A stretch of 64,000 nt of DNA from Roseibium album (GCA_001404055.1 CXTY01000011.1:62001-126000); one strand, 5' to 3'; shown: positions 42,986 through 52,504, numbered from the stretch's first letter. Made by a program: numbers and translations. The notes: generated from the sequence alone by a model not told the origin.

Positions 42986-45900
42986 CAGGCGATCTCTATC
43001 CTTTTGTTGTCGCAATCGATCACAAAGTTACCGTCAGTGCTTTGGATTTTGCCCGCCGTAATCGTGCCGAGATTGGCCGTGATGGAACTCAGCGTCGATG
43101 CGGTAATGCTGACCACAACAAGGTCGTTCAGGTAGAGCGTGCCACCCTGAAAAACCAGCGGCGCAACGGCGGTATTGGTGTTGCTCGGGTCAACGATATA
43201 GAACCGATCCGCCGCAATGCCGAAATCAATCGAGCCGCTGCCGTCGCCCTGTTCAATGCCGGTGATCGTGAAACCACCAACTGCACCGCCAGCTGACACC
43301 GACAGAACATATTGCGCTTCCAGCCCGTTGACCGATGTCTGCAATGTGCTGATCGATGACGTATGGCCGCCAACCGTTGTCGAAACGGATGTGAGCGAGC
43401 TTGCAAGCACGCCGTCACCATCAGCCCGCGCGCTCTGTTCGGTAAGGATCGCTGCGGCATTGTCATCGACTTCTGCCGTCAACGCCGTGATTGAGAGCGC
43501 AAGCGCCGTTTCGCCATCAGCCCGCGCCTGATCAACCTGAATGATTTGCGCCGCGTTCTGATTGGCAACTGCTGTGACAACCGTGATCTGCTCGGCGAAG
43601 GCAACGCCCTTTTCCTCAACAATGGTTTCAACGCGCAGGATGTTGGCACTGACACTTTGCAGCCGCGCCCGATCCGTCTCGGCAATCAGCATTGTCTGCA
43701 GCTGGCTTTCGCCCGCCATACCAAGCAGCGACATGATGCTGTTGCCGCCGCTGAGTGCATCGGCCCCGGCAAACAGCGAATCCCGCACCTCGCGCGCCAT
43801 ATTAGTGGCGCTTTGCAGGTCGCTGATCAGTTCTGCGGCTGGAACCTCGCCTGCCACCTCGTCATAAAGAGACTGCGCCGAGGGAACCACTGCCCCATCA
43901 GGCAAGCGAACCACACCCGGAGCCGCAGCAATCGGGATCTTGTTCCAGGGTCCTGGCCGATCCCCAATTGCCTGCATGCGCAGCCAAAGGGCGTCCCGGC
44001 GCACAGCAAAACTAGCGGCCGGCACCCGGCCCTCATAGACGGGTGTCCAGGTCGTATTGTCGTAGGAGATCTCGACCGCGTATGACGTTGCGCCGGCACT
44101 GGCACTGCCCGACACGCTCAGGAAACTTTCCGTCACGCTCAATTCGCGCGCAGCCGAGATCTTGGTTATCGACGGGCTGCCCGTCGATGGCGGCAGTAAT
44201 GTGCCGGCCGGATAGTCGGGAACCGTCAAACCGCCATCTGCCAGATGGACCGCTGCGTTGTCGCGGACCACTTCCAGCCGGACGCGTTTGCCTTCGGGCA
44301 CCATGCCAATGACGATGGCATCAAACGTGAAGTTGACGCCTTCCCCCAGAAGATAGACCGGAGCCTCACCGCCGTTATCGATCAAATGCGGTGACAAACC
44401 GCCAAACACAACAACCGCAGCATCATGATCTGCTGTATCGAGCGTGACCAAGGTAGAGCCCGGTGTCCATGTGACCTTGCACGGCCCCCATTCCTCGCCG
44501 TTCTTCTGGCGAAAGCGAATGTAGGTGTTTGCCGGATCGGTTTCCGGTTCCCTGTCCAGCGTGACCGTCAGGCCGGAATGCGCCAGAACAACCCCGGACT
44601 TGCCCCATGTCTGCGGCATGTCGGATTGAATGCGGATCAGATCGCCGCGCATGACGAGCCGGCCTTCCAGCTCGGTCCGAAAACTTGCCTTTTCGCGGCG
44701 GAAATAGTTGTCGGCCGCAAGGTGAATGCCCTCGCGCCAGGCCTGGTCCCGATTGGCAAGTCCGAGCATGCGCACGCGCGCCGGCGCTTCGGAGCTGGAC
44801 TGCGCAATTGTGCAGCGGACTTCCTCTTGTTTCCAAGAGCTTGAGTCCATGTATTCAACAATCACATCATCGGCGCTGTCGGTCTGGTGAAGATCATATG
44901 TGACCTCCAAGGACCCTCGGATAATGTTGCGGTCGGTAAAGACCTGCGCCGGCAGGCTGCGCTGCTCATCGCGCACCATCGAAATCTGGTCACCGGCAAA
45001 GCGTATGCTGGCGCGACCGGCCGACAGGATGGTGTTAATCGCATCAAAGCGGGTCAGGCGGGTGTCGAATATGCCATCAAACGTGTCGCCGCGCGCGTCC
45101 CAGAGCGTGTCATAGGCCATGAGCGTGGTGAAATCGATCTTCGCATCTGCCTCTCCTGCCCCATAGACCGTATTGCGCGCGGCATCGATCGCAGCCCATG
45201 TGATCGAGCGGGTCTCCTGTTCGACCCACGAAGAACCATTCCAGACCGGCAGGATCCGGCATTGCACCAGGCGGAAATCCTGCGAGGACTGCGAGGTCAG
45301 CTGCTCATTCACCTTGACCTTGACGGCCATGGTCGAGAGATCGGCAAAGCTCTGCGGGCCATCCAGATAGGCGCGCAGGCCATTCCATTCCAGCCTGTCA
45401 AAAGTCTGATCGCCATCGGACCAGGCGTTCAAACGCACTGCCTGGACTTCATAACGGCCTGCCGGCACATCAACCGAATAGGAAAACCGCTGCGGTGTCG
45501 GTGTGGTCAGCGACAGGGTCTCATCAGCAAAAGTCTGCCAGGAGCCGATGGCGGCACCCAGATCATCAATCTCGCGATACTGAAACCGGACCTGGACCGA
45601 GGCCGACTGCTTCGCGCCGTCATTCTCGATGCGGTAAAGGCCCTCGGGCAGGAGAATATCAACGCCGAGCTTTTGTGCCGCCTCGCCAGAGGGAACGGCG
45701 GCAAACGGGCCAATAGTGACATTATGATCGAGCAGCTGGCCGCCGACTTCCGAAGAGGTTTCCACCTGCACCGGAAACAGGGTGACCTGTTCGCCCGGTT
45801 CATAGAATTCAATCTCCAGATCATCGACCACGCCGCTGTAACCATCGGCCTCGGTCCAGACGACCGTCTCACCGATCCTGACATCCTTGACCGCAGAGCG

Positions 45901-46500
45901 ACCAAGCCCGCGACCGAACAGCAGAAACAGGTATTGGTCGTTGCCCTCGAATTCCTGATAGGGATCGGAGACATAGTCCGGCACCATGATGTGCTGGCCA
46001 TATTGCACCGGGATCGGCTGATAGAGCCGTGCCTGGTTGCCCGATGGGCTGGCCGAATAGGTCGGTGACACAGATAGCTCGTTGCTGACACTGGCAGCAG
46101 GTTTCGGAGCCAACAGCGTGTTGATCAGAATACCGCCACCGGCAAGGATTGCGGTTCCCGCTAGTCCGGCAATCAAGCCGCCTGATCCGGCACCAAGTGC
46201 GCCGGCAACCAGACCGCCTGCCCATGGCGCAAAGGCCGACAAGGCAATCAGCGCCACGATACCGAGAACCGATTTGCTGTCATCACCGCCGCGCGGCAGC
46301 ACCACGGCCTCGATCAGATCGGACGGTTGCGGCACCAGGTCCCAACCATCGCGCAGCACCGGCTCACCGTTGACAGCAACATAGAAGGCGACGGACCTGG
46401 CCGGACCATGGGCGTCGACGATCTCGGCAAGGCAGGCGCCCATGACGCCCGGCATGGTGACCGGTGTCATTGGTGGCAGCGGCATGCTTTCGCTGATCAT
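42985..46500 (-). CDS. Lambda J-like host-specificity/central tail-tip protein
   Basis: 1171 aa from ATG 46500 (MISESMPLPPM), overlapping the upstream stop. The N-terminus has the hub start and a hydrophobic glycine-rich segment (GGLVAGALGAGSGGLIAGLA) typical of TipJ-family proteins, followed by tail-tip blocks (ARLYQPIPVQYGQHI) and a C-terminal coiled, alanine-rich part near 930-1060 (LSITALTAEVDDNAAAIL). This protein forms the tail spike that contacts the host and initiates DNA ejection. Confidence 0.85.
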   Translation of the reverse strand: MISESMPLPPMTPVTMPGVMGACLAEIVDAHGPARSVAFYVAVNGEPVLRDGWDLVPQPSDLIEAVVLPRGGDDSKSVLGIVALIALSAFAPWAGGLVAGALGAGSGGLIAGLAGTAILAGGGILINTLLAPKPAASVSNELSVSPTYSASPSGNQARLYQPIPVQYGQHIMVPDYVSDPYQEFEGNDQYLFLLFGRGLGRSAVKDVRIGETVVWTEADGYSGVVDDLEIEFYEPGEQVTLFPVQVETSSEVGGQLLDHNVTIGPFAAVPSGEAAQKLGVDILLPEGLYRIENDGAKQSASVQVRFQYREIDDLGAAIGSWQTFADETLSLTTPTPQRFSYSVDVPAGRYEVQAVRLNAWSDGDQTFDRLEWNGLRAYLDGPQSFADLSTMAVKVKVNEQLTSQSSQDFRLVQCRILPVWNGSSWVEQETRSITWAAIDAARNTVYGAGEADAKIDFTTLMAYDTLWDARGDTFDGIFDTRLTRFDAINTILSAGRASIRFAGDQISMVRDEQRSLPAQVFTDRNIIRGSLEVTYDLHQTDSADDVIVEYMDSSSWKQEEVRCTIAQSSSEAPARVRMLGLANRDQAWREGIHLAADNYFRREKASFRTELEGRLVMRGDLIRIQSDMPQTWGKSGVVLAHSGLTVTLDREPETDPANTYIRFRQKNGEEWGPCKVTWTPGSTLVTLDTADHDAAVVVFGGLSPHLIDNGGEAPVYLLGEGVNFTFDAIVIGMVPEGKRVRLEVVRDNAAVHLADGGLTVPDYPAGTLLPPSTGSPSITKISAARELSVTESFLSVSGSASAGATSYAVEISYDNTTWTPVYEGRVPAASFAVRRDALWLRMQAIGDRPGPWNKIPIAAAPGVVRLPDGAVVPSAQSLYDEVAGEVPAAELISDLQSATNMAREVRDSLFAGADALSGGNSIMSLLGMAGESQLQTMLIAETDRARLQSVSANILRVETIVEEKGVAFAEQITVVTAVANQNAAQIIQVDQARADGETALALSITALTAEVDDNAAAILTEQSARADGDGVLASSLTSVSTTVGGHTSSISTLQTSVNGLEAQYVLSVSAGGAVGGFTITGIEQGDGSGSIDFGIAADRFYIVDPSNTNTAVAPLVFQGGTLYLNDLVVVSITASTLSSITANLGTITAGKIQSTDGNFVIDCDNKRIEIA

Positions 46501-46931
46501 TTTGGTAGGTGAAACGTGATGCATCGCCAGGACGCCAGCCTCAATCGTTGAAATGTATCGAAGGCAACCCCGGTTTGAGGGGTCGCATGAAGAACGCCGC
46601 CGCCATCCAGATCCAGATAACAGCCGACATGAATCGAGAGTTTCTGCCGGCCCATCAGAACCGCGCAGCCGGTGACCGGCTTGGATATTTCCTGCCAGCG
46701 GTCTCGTTCGGGATGCCCAGCCAGAGCCTCGCCCCTTGCGGCAAGCGTGACATTTTCAGGAACGAATTCCGGCAGATCGCAGCGCCCGAGGATTTCCTGC
46801 GCTGCGCAGAACGCACCCCAGCAATGAAAGCCAGGCCCCCGGTTTTCCGGGTCGTAAGGCGCGCCGATCAATTGAGAGAACCGGGACACCTGGCCCCGAC
46901 TTAATCCGACAAAAATGTCGAAGTCACTCAC
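46497..46931 (-). CDS. Tail assembly protein K-like, NlpC/P60 endopeptidase fold
   Basis: 144 aa from GTG 46931 (MSDFDIFVGLSRG), a GTGA overlap with the upstream stop. Catalytic Cys in GFHCWGAFCAAQ and the His block HVGCYLDLDGGGVLHATP fit an NlpC/P60 peptidase; GVAFDTFQRLRLASWR matches the C-terminal of lambda-K-type proteins. It probably cleaves peptide crosslinks during tail-tip penetration. Confidence 0.8.
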   Translation of the reverse strand: MSDFDIFVGLSRGQVSRFSQLIGAPYDPENRGPGFHCWGAFCAAQEILGRCDLPEFVPENVTLAARGEALAGHPERDRWQEISKPVTGCAVLMGRQKLSIHVGCYLDLDGGGVLHATPQTGVAFDTFQRLRLASWRCITFHLPK

Positions 46932-47449
46932 GTTGAGAGCGTCCGATAGGTTTCCCGGTCGTAGATCTTGCCGAACAGATGATCTGACCAATTGCTCGGC
47001 TGGGCCGTTGCTGTTGCGCGCAGGCTCGTGACTTTAACATTGCGCAACTCGATACCGTCGACCTTTTGCTGCGGCCCGCTCTGACCGACCACATATTCGC
47101 GCCAGGTGACAAAGACCGGTGAGCGTATCAGAACCGCTTCCTGCAAATGCCGATGGACTTCTGAAGACACATTATCGACCCAGAACTTCACCTGCGGCAC
47201 CGCGCCTTCTTCGTCCGATGGTGGATCAAAACCAAAAGGCATGGCAGTGAAAGTCACCACCTCGCTAGGGTTCATCACCGCATCATTTTCTAAAAGCAGA
47301 TCCTGATCGGCCCCATCAGCGACGAAACGCAGCGCAATCGGCGAACCTTCCTCCTGAAACGCAGGATGGCGCAGCTCGATGGTTTCCAGAATGATGTCAC
47401 CTTCGCAGGAGGCATAGGCCTCGCGAATGGCCTCGCTGATTGTCGTCAC
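46928..47449 (-). CDS. DUF1833-type minor tail protein (lambda L position)
   Basis: 173 aa. ETIELRHPAFQEEGSPIALRF, VVTFTAMPFGFDPPSDEEG and TWREYVVGQSGPQQKV are characteristic of the DUF1833 phage family. Start and stop overlap both neighbours by four bases, so it is tightly coupled within the tail-tip cluster. Function inferred from position in lambda order (M, L, K, J). Confidence 0.75.
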   Translation of the reverse strand: MTTISEAIREAYASCEGDIILETIELRHPAFQEEGSPIALRFVADGADQDLLLENDAVMNPSEVVTFTAMPFGFDPPSDEEGAVPQVKFWVDNVSSEVHRHLQEAVLIRSPVFVTWREYVVGQSGPQQKVDGIELRNVKVTSLRATATAQPSNWSDHLFGKIYDRETYRTLST

Positions 47450-47814
47450 AGCTGCACCTCAAGCTTTAAAGACACCAGAAGCGCACGCCCGCGCGGTGTC
47501 ACGGTGAACTTGTCGGCACCGAGCAGTTTCACGGTTTTGGCTTCCAGCTGATAGCCGTTCCAGACATTCATCGAAAAGCGCAATGTCCCGGTGACAAGAT
47601 CATCCTGAACGAAGGTATCAAAGAGCGCATATTCGGCCTGGCTCATGCGGATCGTTTGCTCAACCGTCCGGTATTGCACCGTTCCGCGCGGCCTATCGCG
47701 TGAATTCCCGGCTTCAAATTCGGTAATGTCAGGCGCGTTGAATGGCTTTGAAATCCGGTAGGACCCACGTTGCGGAGCGTCAGGAACACCGCCAGGCCAG
47801 CTTGGTATCGGCAT
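47446..47814 (-). CDS. Minor tail protein (lambda M position)
   Basis: 122 aa. PSWPGGVPDAPQRGSY near the N-terminus, SQAEYALFDTFVQDDL, and a C-terminal beta strand set (PRGRALLVSLKLEVQL) are recurrent in small minor tail proteins after the tape measure. Its stop overlaps the next gene start by four bases. Confidence 0.7.
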   Translation of the reverse strand: MPIPSWPGGVPDAPQRGSYRISKPFNAPDITEFEAGNSRDRPRGTVQYRTVEQTIRMSQAEYALFDTFVQDDLVTGTLRFSMNVWNGYQLEAKTVKLLGADKFTVTPRGRALLVSLKLEVQL

Positions 47815-47818
47815 AAAT

Positions 47819-50239
47819 TTACCCCGCTAGGCCGTTGGCACGATTGAGGCCAAAGTGCTTGCCGATGGACTTCGACAGTTTTCCGCCTTCGGCAACCTTG
47901 GTGGCAAGCGCCCGCTCAATCGGGCCGAGAATGATATCAAGCTCGATCCCGCCGCTCGGACCCTGCCGCTCCTGCGTTTCAACAGCCTGGCCCGGTTGCG
48001 GATAGATTTTGACAGTCGGGGCAGATGACGATTGACCGCCACCTGACATCGAGCGGCCAGCCATGGAGGCAAGGCCCCGCAGACTGTCTGCCGTGTTCTT
48101 CTGCATGGCCAGCGTCAGCATGCGCTCGTCATCTTCAGCAATGATTGCCCGCTCGCCCGGACCAATGAAACCGCCTTGATGGCGACGCTCGGCATTTGCA
48201 AACAGCGACGCAGGCACCTGCCGCGTGTGGCCGCCAGGGCCAATCTTGCCGCCGTCATGATAGATCCCTGCTGTTGCTGTTCTCACGGCATTGGATGCGC
48301 CGCCGCCAACACCGCCAAATAGCGAGGACAGCAAACCGGAAATTAGGTTTCCACTACCACCAAAGCTGCCACCCATCTGGCCGAACAGTCCGCGCAACTG
48401 CGAATTCAGGAAGTCGCGCGCCAGTTGCCGGGCAAGACCTTTCATTGTCTCACCGAAGTCCTTCGCCTGGTCATTGGCGTCGAATATGGCATCTGTCAGG
48501 CCATCACTGATCCGGCTGCTGACATCGGTCATTGTCTTGCCGAAGGATTCACCAGCACGTTCTGCAAGTGCCACTTGCGCGGCCAGGGCATCGGCCCCAA
48601 GCCCGCCTTGGGCAAGTTCTTGCAGGCGCTCAAGCGCTGCGCTGGTATCTTTCGCCGCCGATAGATACTCGCGCATCGCGGTAACCCTGGCTGAATTGGC
48701 AACAGCCTCACCATTGCTGCCGCTGGCCCGATCAAAAACGCCACCGGACTGCAGCTCGGCAATGCGCTTCAGCCGTTTTTCCAGCGCCTCGGCCGGCGTT
48801 GTGCTGGCCTTCAGCAGCGACTGGACCTCGCGCAGGAGCTTGGCTTCTGCCTGGCGGCCCGTTCGTCCCGTCTTTTTGACAACCGAGCTGTAACTCTCTT
48901 CGGCCTGAAGACGCGCGCGCGAGGCCTCATCCGCTGACAACAACCCTTCTTTTTCCAACCGGTTGATCTGACCGAGGGTCTGGATGCGCTTTTCGTCCGC
49001 CGTCTGGATGCGCTTGCGAATGGCTTCTGCAGCCGACAGCAGCGAAGTGTCCGAACCAGTGCCACCAGCACCCTGTCCGCGCCGACTGGCCCGGTCCTGA
49101 ATTTTGAATTCGGCACGCTCCAGTGCCGAAAGATCAGCCCGGATGCGTTCGCGTTCCTCTTCAAGCTGGCGCAGCTCGTTTTCTATCGCGAAGGCTGCAA
49201 CGCCTGGCACATTGGCCTTGCCGCGTTCCGTCGCAATCTTGCGGTCCTGAATGGCAAGATCGTCGCGCAGCTGCTCAAGGGCAGAGGCGCGGCCGGTCGC
49301 TGATTTGTCTTCGAAGTCTCGAATGGAGTCGACCAGGCTGTTGATGCCGCGTGCCAACGAGGCAATCGTCTGGACCACCGTCACGATGATCGGCGTCAGG
49401 TCGACAAAGGCCTGTTTGAGGTTGATATCAATCACGCGCGCGGCAACACCGAGCTTGTTTTCCATTTCCTCGGCACGCTTCAGAACGCTTTTATCGACGA
49501 CAACACCCAGCTCTGTTGCGCGCTGGATCAACCCGTCAAAACTCTCTTCCGTGTTGCCGAGAATGCGGCCCATGTCGACATTGCGCTGACCGAAGGCTGC
49601 AGCCGTCAAAGCTGCTTTCTGTTGGGCATTATCGAGGCTCTGAACGGCCTTTGCCAGCACCCGGAGGCGTTGATCGCCGGTTTCGGCCGCCTGAAACTGT
49701 TCCAGAAACGCAGGTGTCATCCGTTTCATTTCCAGATAGAGCGTTCCGGTCGCCGTCGAGGCCTTGCCAGCCTCTACAACGAATTTCGACAGGCTGGTGT
49801 TGAGCTTCTTCTGGGCAACGCCCTGCTCATCAGCTGCCAGCTTCAGAGCCTGGTAGAGATCGGTTGAAAGACCCGTGGTGCGCGCCTGTTTGGCAAGCGC
49901 ATCGAATTCACGAACCGCCTCCCGGCCAATCCGCATGGCCTTGGTCAGGCCGAGCGCCAGGGCACCCAGCCCGATTGCAGCTGCTGCGCCTGCAGGACCA
50001 ATTGACGACATCACGGACCCGAGTGGCCCGAGCCGTCCGGAGAGCGCCGAGGCGCTTTTCCGAACTTCGCTTGCTGCCCGGTCAACGGTTTTCAGGCCAC
50101 GCGACGCTGGCCGGCTGGCCTTCTGGATCCGGTTGAGTGCAGTTTCGCCCTCCCGTCCGAATTTCTTGAGTTCCCGCTCAACCACCTTGCCGTCAAGGAC
50201 GGCCAGGCGCACACCAACCTGCGGTGTTCTAGCTGCCAT
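47819..50239 (-). CDS. Phage tail tape measure protein
   Basis: 806 aa. Determines tail length and is ejected into the host. Long coiled-coil and alanine-rich regions (TALNRIQKASRPASRGLKTV, RASALEQLRDDLAIQDRKIA) surround a hydrophobic segment (GPAGAAAAIGLGALALGLT). The C-terminal part has GERAIIAEDDERMLT and a Gly/Ser-rich tail typical of lambda-family tape measures. The start (50239) overlaps the end of the G-T frameshift product. Confidence 0.9.
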   Translation of the reverse strand: MAARTPQVGVRLAVLDGKVVERELKKFGREGETALNRIQKASRPASRGLKTVDRAASEVRKSASALSGRLGPLGSVMSSIGPAGAAAAIGLGALALGLTKAMRIGREAVREFDALAKQARTTGLSTDLYQALKLAADEQGVAQKKLNTSLSKFVVEAGKASTATGTLYLEMKRMTPAFLEQFQAAETGDQRLRVLAKAVQSLDNAQQKAALTAAAFGQRNVDMGRILGNTEESFDGLIQRATELGVVVDKSVLKRAEEMENKLGVAARVIDINLKQAFVDLTPIIVTVVQTIASLARGINSLVDSIRDFEDKSATGRASALEQLRDDLAIQDRKIATERGKANVPGVAAFAIENELRQLEEERERIRADLSALERAEFKIQDRASRRGQGAGGTGSDTSLLSAAEAIRKRIQTADEKRIQTLGQINRLEKEGLLSADEASRARLQAEESYSSVVKKTGRTGRQAEAKLLREVQSLLKASTTPAEALEKRLKRIAELQSGGVFDRASGSNGEAVANSARVTAMREYLSAAKDTSAALERLQELAQGGLGADALAAQVALAERAGESFGKTMTDVSSRISDGLTDAIFDANDQAKDFGETMKGLARQLARDFLNSQLRGLFGQMGGSFGGSGNLISGLLSSLFGGVGGGASNAVRTATAGIYHDGGKIGPGGHTRQVPASLFANAERRHQGGFIGPGERAIIAEDDERMLTLAMQKNTADSLRGLASMAGRSMSGGGQSSSAPTVKIYPQPGQAVETQERQGPSGGIELDIILGPIERALATKVAEGGKLSKSIGKHFGLNRANGLAG

Positions 50240-50992
50240 TTTCCGGCTCCCCGTCTTTGGCCTTGGCCTTGCCGGTCAGATAACCGCGCTCAAAGGCTGT
50301 GAAACAATTCATCAGGAGATCCCTGTCGAGTGAATCTGATGTCACTCGGACAGATGCCTCTTGCAGATCGAGGCCGATGGGATCACCGGAAAAAGCGTGA
50401 ATACGTTGAACACCAGGTTGGCAGGCGATCTTGACCGCGAGCCGCCCCTCGCTGGATTTCGGCTTGTGCTTTTCAGTTGGGCAGGCCTTGCCGCAGGTCA
50501 GTCCTGATTTCTTGCAGCCGCCGCAGTAGTCAAGGCCGCCCCGCCCGATCCATTCGGCGAAGCGGCCTATGCGTTTCCCTCCTGCACCTCCGCATAGAGG
50601 CGTGCATAGGCCTTGGACCGGAAATGCCCGCGATAGGCAGTATCGAGAAGAAAGAGCCCGATATAGAGCCGATCAAGAGGCGCGGGTTCACCATCTTCCC
50701 TCAAGACCTCGTCCCAACCGGACACGATGCGCTCAAATACCAGCGCCAGTGTCAGGAAGGTGGAAAACCCGAGGGCGCTTTCCATATCGTCGCCAACCGG
50801 GTTTGTGACCCCATCCAGCCCGAAATCAGACAGCGCAGACTGCCCGGCGACAAGCCCGGCGATCAGCTCCCCGGCCTCGGCCTCGGCCTCCTCGACATCA
50901 AGCGAGGTCGCCGTGCGCATGATGAGCGTGATGCCATCAGGAAACGGCACCTCGCCCTCGGCAATTCTCGCCTTACCCAGACGAACCGCCAT
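50229..50992 (-). CDS. G-T fusion tail chaperone made by programmed -1 frameshift
   Basis: If ribosomes slip one base back on GGGAAAC (50573-50579), translation after residue 140 continues in the -1 frame to TAG at 50229-50231, giving about 254 aa. The extension is open for 114 codons without its own start and begins RIGRFAEWIGRGGLDYC. It has a Cys cluster (YCGGCKKSGLTCGKAC) followed by a basic stretch, suggesting a metal-binding T domain that engages the tail tube as in lambda gpGT. It overlaps the tape measure start by 11 bases. Frameshift is inferred from sequence. Confidence 0.8.
50534..50579 (-). promoter_or_regulatory. Programmed -1 ribosomal frameshift signal
   Basis: On the minus strand: slippery GGGAAAC with zero-frame codons GGA-AAC (ideal X-XXY-YYZ), a five-base spacer GCATA, then a 12-bp stem GGCCGCTTCGCC/GGCGGGGCGGCC with two G-U wobbles and a 10-base loop. 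Lambda uses GGGAAAG in the same gene position. The stem would stall ribosomes at the right distance. Confidence 0.85.
50567..50992 (-). CDS. Tail assembly chaperone, lambda G-like (unshifted product)
   Basis: 141 aa. Position between tail tube and tape measure matches lambda gpG, a chaperone that shields the tape measure. Acidic N-terminal part (EAEAEAGELIAGLVAGQ) and a C-terminus DTAYRGHFRSKAYARLYAEV. Its last codons GGA-AAC-GCA-TAG contain a slippery heptamer that produces a longer G-T form. Start ATG 50992 overlaps the tail tube stop. Confidence 0.8.
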   Translation of the reverse strand: MAVRLGKARIAEGEVPFPDGITLIMRTATSLDVEEAEAEAGELIAGLVAGQSALSDFGLDGVTNPVGDDMESALGFSTFLTLALVFERIVSGWDEVLREDGEPAPLDRLYIGLFLLDTAYRGHFRSKAYARLYAEVQEGNA

Positions 50993-51960
50993 CAGTAGCT
51001 TGCAATCTGGTTGGTGACGGTCACTGTCAACATGGCTTCGCTGGAGGTCTGTTCTGCACGCCAGTTGAAATCAGCTTCCAGGCCACCTGGTCCGCTGATC
51101 GGCGCGAACGGTGACTTTTCGAACCTTACCGCTGGCATGGCAAACAGCATCTTGGCATTGGCTGAAATTTCAAATTCCAGTTCCATCGCCACCGGGTCAC
51201 CAGCTACCATGATGTCGTAATAGGCATCATTCACATAGCGGACCCGGCCGGAGCCGTTGCAGGCCGCGTCATCGTCCAGCGTATAGCCCGCAAGATACTT
51301 GTCTCCGGTCAGATCGTCGGACGCCGTCGGATTGTTCTGATAGTTGAACGATCCACCGAGGAAATTGGCTGCTTCCACGCCGCCAATCCGCATCAGCCCG
51401 ATTGAACCAGGCAACTGGCCGAGTGCCAGCTGTGCTGCAGGCGTTCCACCGCCCGTCGAGCTGAGTTTGGATTGGCTTCGACCGAGAAGAGATATCGTTG
51501 CCTGCCGGAACCCGCCTGCGCGCGCCGTATCAAACGAGAACGCGGAGCCAAGCAGACCGACATTCTGGAAGAACGCAGCACCCGCGCGCTTCTCAAATTC
51601 GGCTGTTCGGAACGGAAGCACTTCGCCGCCGCTTGCAAAAACATGTTCATATGGCCCTGCACCGCTGGTCGATGCGGTCCCAAACAACATTGTCAGCCAG
51701 TAAGGCAGGTGATTGACATCCATCGGCACGACAATATCGCCGCCCATCGTCACAAGGCCGTCTGCCGGTGCCGTCTGGTCCCTGTCGTTTGTCCGGGCCG
51801 TGCCGAGAAGCGGATCGCTTTCTTTCGGCTCGCTCTCGCCCAGGTTCTCCGAATAGAACGGGGTCGAGATGTAGTTGCCGGTTGCCGGCGTTGAAAAATC
51901 CGCCTGGTCAGCGAATAGAAGGTTCGCGGTCTTGCCGCGCGGCGTTGCGCTGGTAGCCAT
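50992..51960 (-). CDS. Major tail tube protein
   Basis: 322 aa from ATG 51960. Beta-rich, without membrane parts. GGDIVVPMDVNHLPYWLTM, ASGGEVLPFRTAEFEKR and GFRQATISLLGRSQS match siphophage tail tube proteins of the lambda V/phi-type. The C-terminus RAEQTSSEAMLTVTVTNQ resembles an Ig-like appended domain end. Overlaps the G-like start. Confidence 0.85.
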   Translation of the reverse strand: MATSATPRGKTANLLFADQADFSTPATGNYISTPFYSENLGESEPKESDPLLGTARTNDRDQTAPADGLVTMGGDIVVPMDVNHLPYWLTMLFGTASTSGAGPYEHVFASGGEVLPFRTAEFEKRAGAAFFQNVGLLGSAFSFDTARAGGFRQATISLLGRSQSKLSSTGGGTPAAQLALGQLPGSIGLMRIGGVEAANFLGGSFNYQNNPTASDDLTGDKYLAGYTLDDDAACNGSGRVRYVNDAYYDIMVAGDPVAMELEFEISANAKMLFAMPAVRFEKSPFAPISGPGGLEADFNWRAEQTSSEAMLTVTVTNQIASY

Positions 51961-51976
51961 CAATCAGATCTCCTGT

Positions 51977-52159
51977 TTACGCCTTGCCGGCAATGTCGAG
52001 GTCTCGGGAAGTTGCGGGCCGCACCTTGGCTCCAAGCGCGTCGGCCTCTGTCTGGGACAGGGTTTGAATGCTGCCCTTCGAGCCAAGCTCTGGCAGGGCT
52101 TCAAGCACCACGAAGGGTTTGCCCGCCTTGTCCGGCGCGGCATCGCGTTTGCGTTTCAT
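51977..52159 (-). CDS. Small phage protein before the tail tube
   Basis: 60 aa, basic N-terminus (MKRKRDAAPDKAGKPFV) then SKGSIQTLSQTEADALGAKV. Unknown function; such small genes occur between tail terminator and tube. A truncated copy of its first 21 codons lies at 52505-52567, beyond the plus-strand moron. Confidence 0.7.
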   Translation of the reverse strand: MKRKRDAAPDKAGKPFVVLEALPELGSKGSIQTLSQTEADALGAKVRPATSRDLDIAGKA

Positions 52160-52225
52160 GGCTGGAATTGCCTTTCAATGGGTGTGTAAGTACGTTCCGA
52201 TCATTCAACCGGTGAGTGAAAATGA
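52097..52225. repeat. Direct repeat, copy 1 of the duplicated moron boundary
   Basis: 129 bases matching 52505-52633 without gaps at high identity. It spans the 5' end of the 60-aa gene, its leader and the promoter and start of the first plus-strand moron gene. Confidence 0.85.
52168..52196 (+). promoter_or_regulatory. Putative promoter of moron gene 1
   Basis: TTGCCT, 17 bases, TACGTT, about 25 bases before the start codon. The same hexamers recur 408 bases on as TTGCCT-N17-TAGGCT before the second gene. It would drive transcription opposite to the late operon. Confidence 0.4.
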
Positions 52226-52497
52226 ATTTTTTGGTTTTTTTGGTTTACTTGGCAGTCCCGATCCTGATCGGGATCATGGCGCAGAAATGGAAGGGTCGGA
52301 TAGGAGCCGCTTGGGGCTTAATGACCTTGTGCCTGATGCTGGTTATCGGTTTTCTCATCACCGGTTCATTTGTCATGGAAATATTGGAACTTTTCCCATT
52401 CGACGACATGACAATTTCTGTCAGCAAGTTGTTGTTGATCGCTGGTTCAACTTTGGTGGTGATGGGTCTGATCGTCGCAACACTACGTCACCGCTGA
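52222..52497 (+). CDS. Moron membrane protein 1
   Basis: 91 aa from ATG 52222 with GGTGAG five bases upstream. Three hydrophobic segments: NFLVFLVYLAVPILIGIM, WGLMTLCLMLVIGFLITGSF, KLLLIAGSTLVVMGLIVAT. The cytoplasmic turn AQKWKGRIGAAW is shared with its downstream paralog. No family recognised; an envelope-located prophage gene is plausible (superinfection exclusion or similar), but nothing demonstrates this. It is oppositely oriented to the surrounding late genes. Confidence 0.65.
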   Translation: MNFLVFLVYLAVPILIGIMAQKWKGRIGAAWGLMTLCLMLVIGFLITGSFVMEILELFPFDDMTISVSKLLLIAGSTLVVMGLIVATLRHR

Positions 52498-52504
52498 GAA
52501 ACAC

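Noticed and set aside
44887..46068. 393-codon plus-strand reading frame opposite the J-like tail gene
   Set aside because: Mirror frame of a GC-rich coding gene; basic, low-complexity product with no recognisable motif, while the minus strand encodes a clear tail-tip protein.
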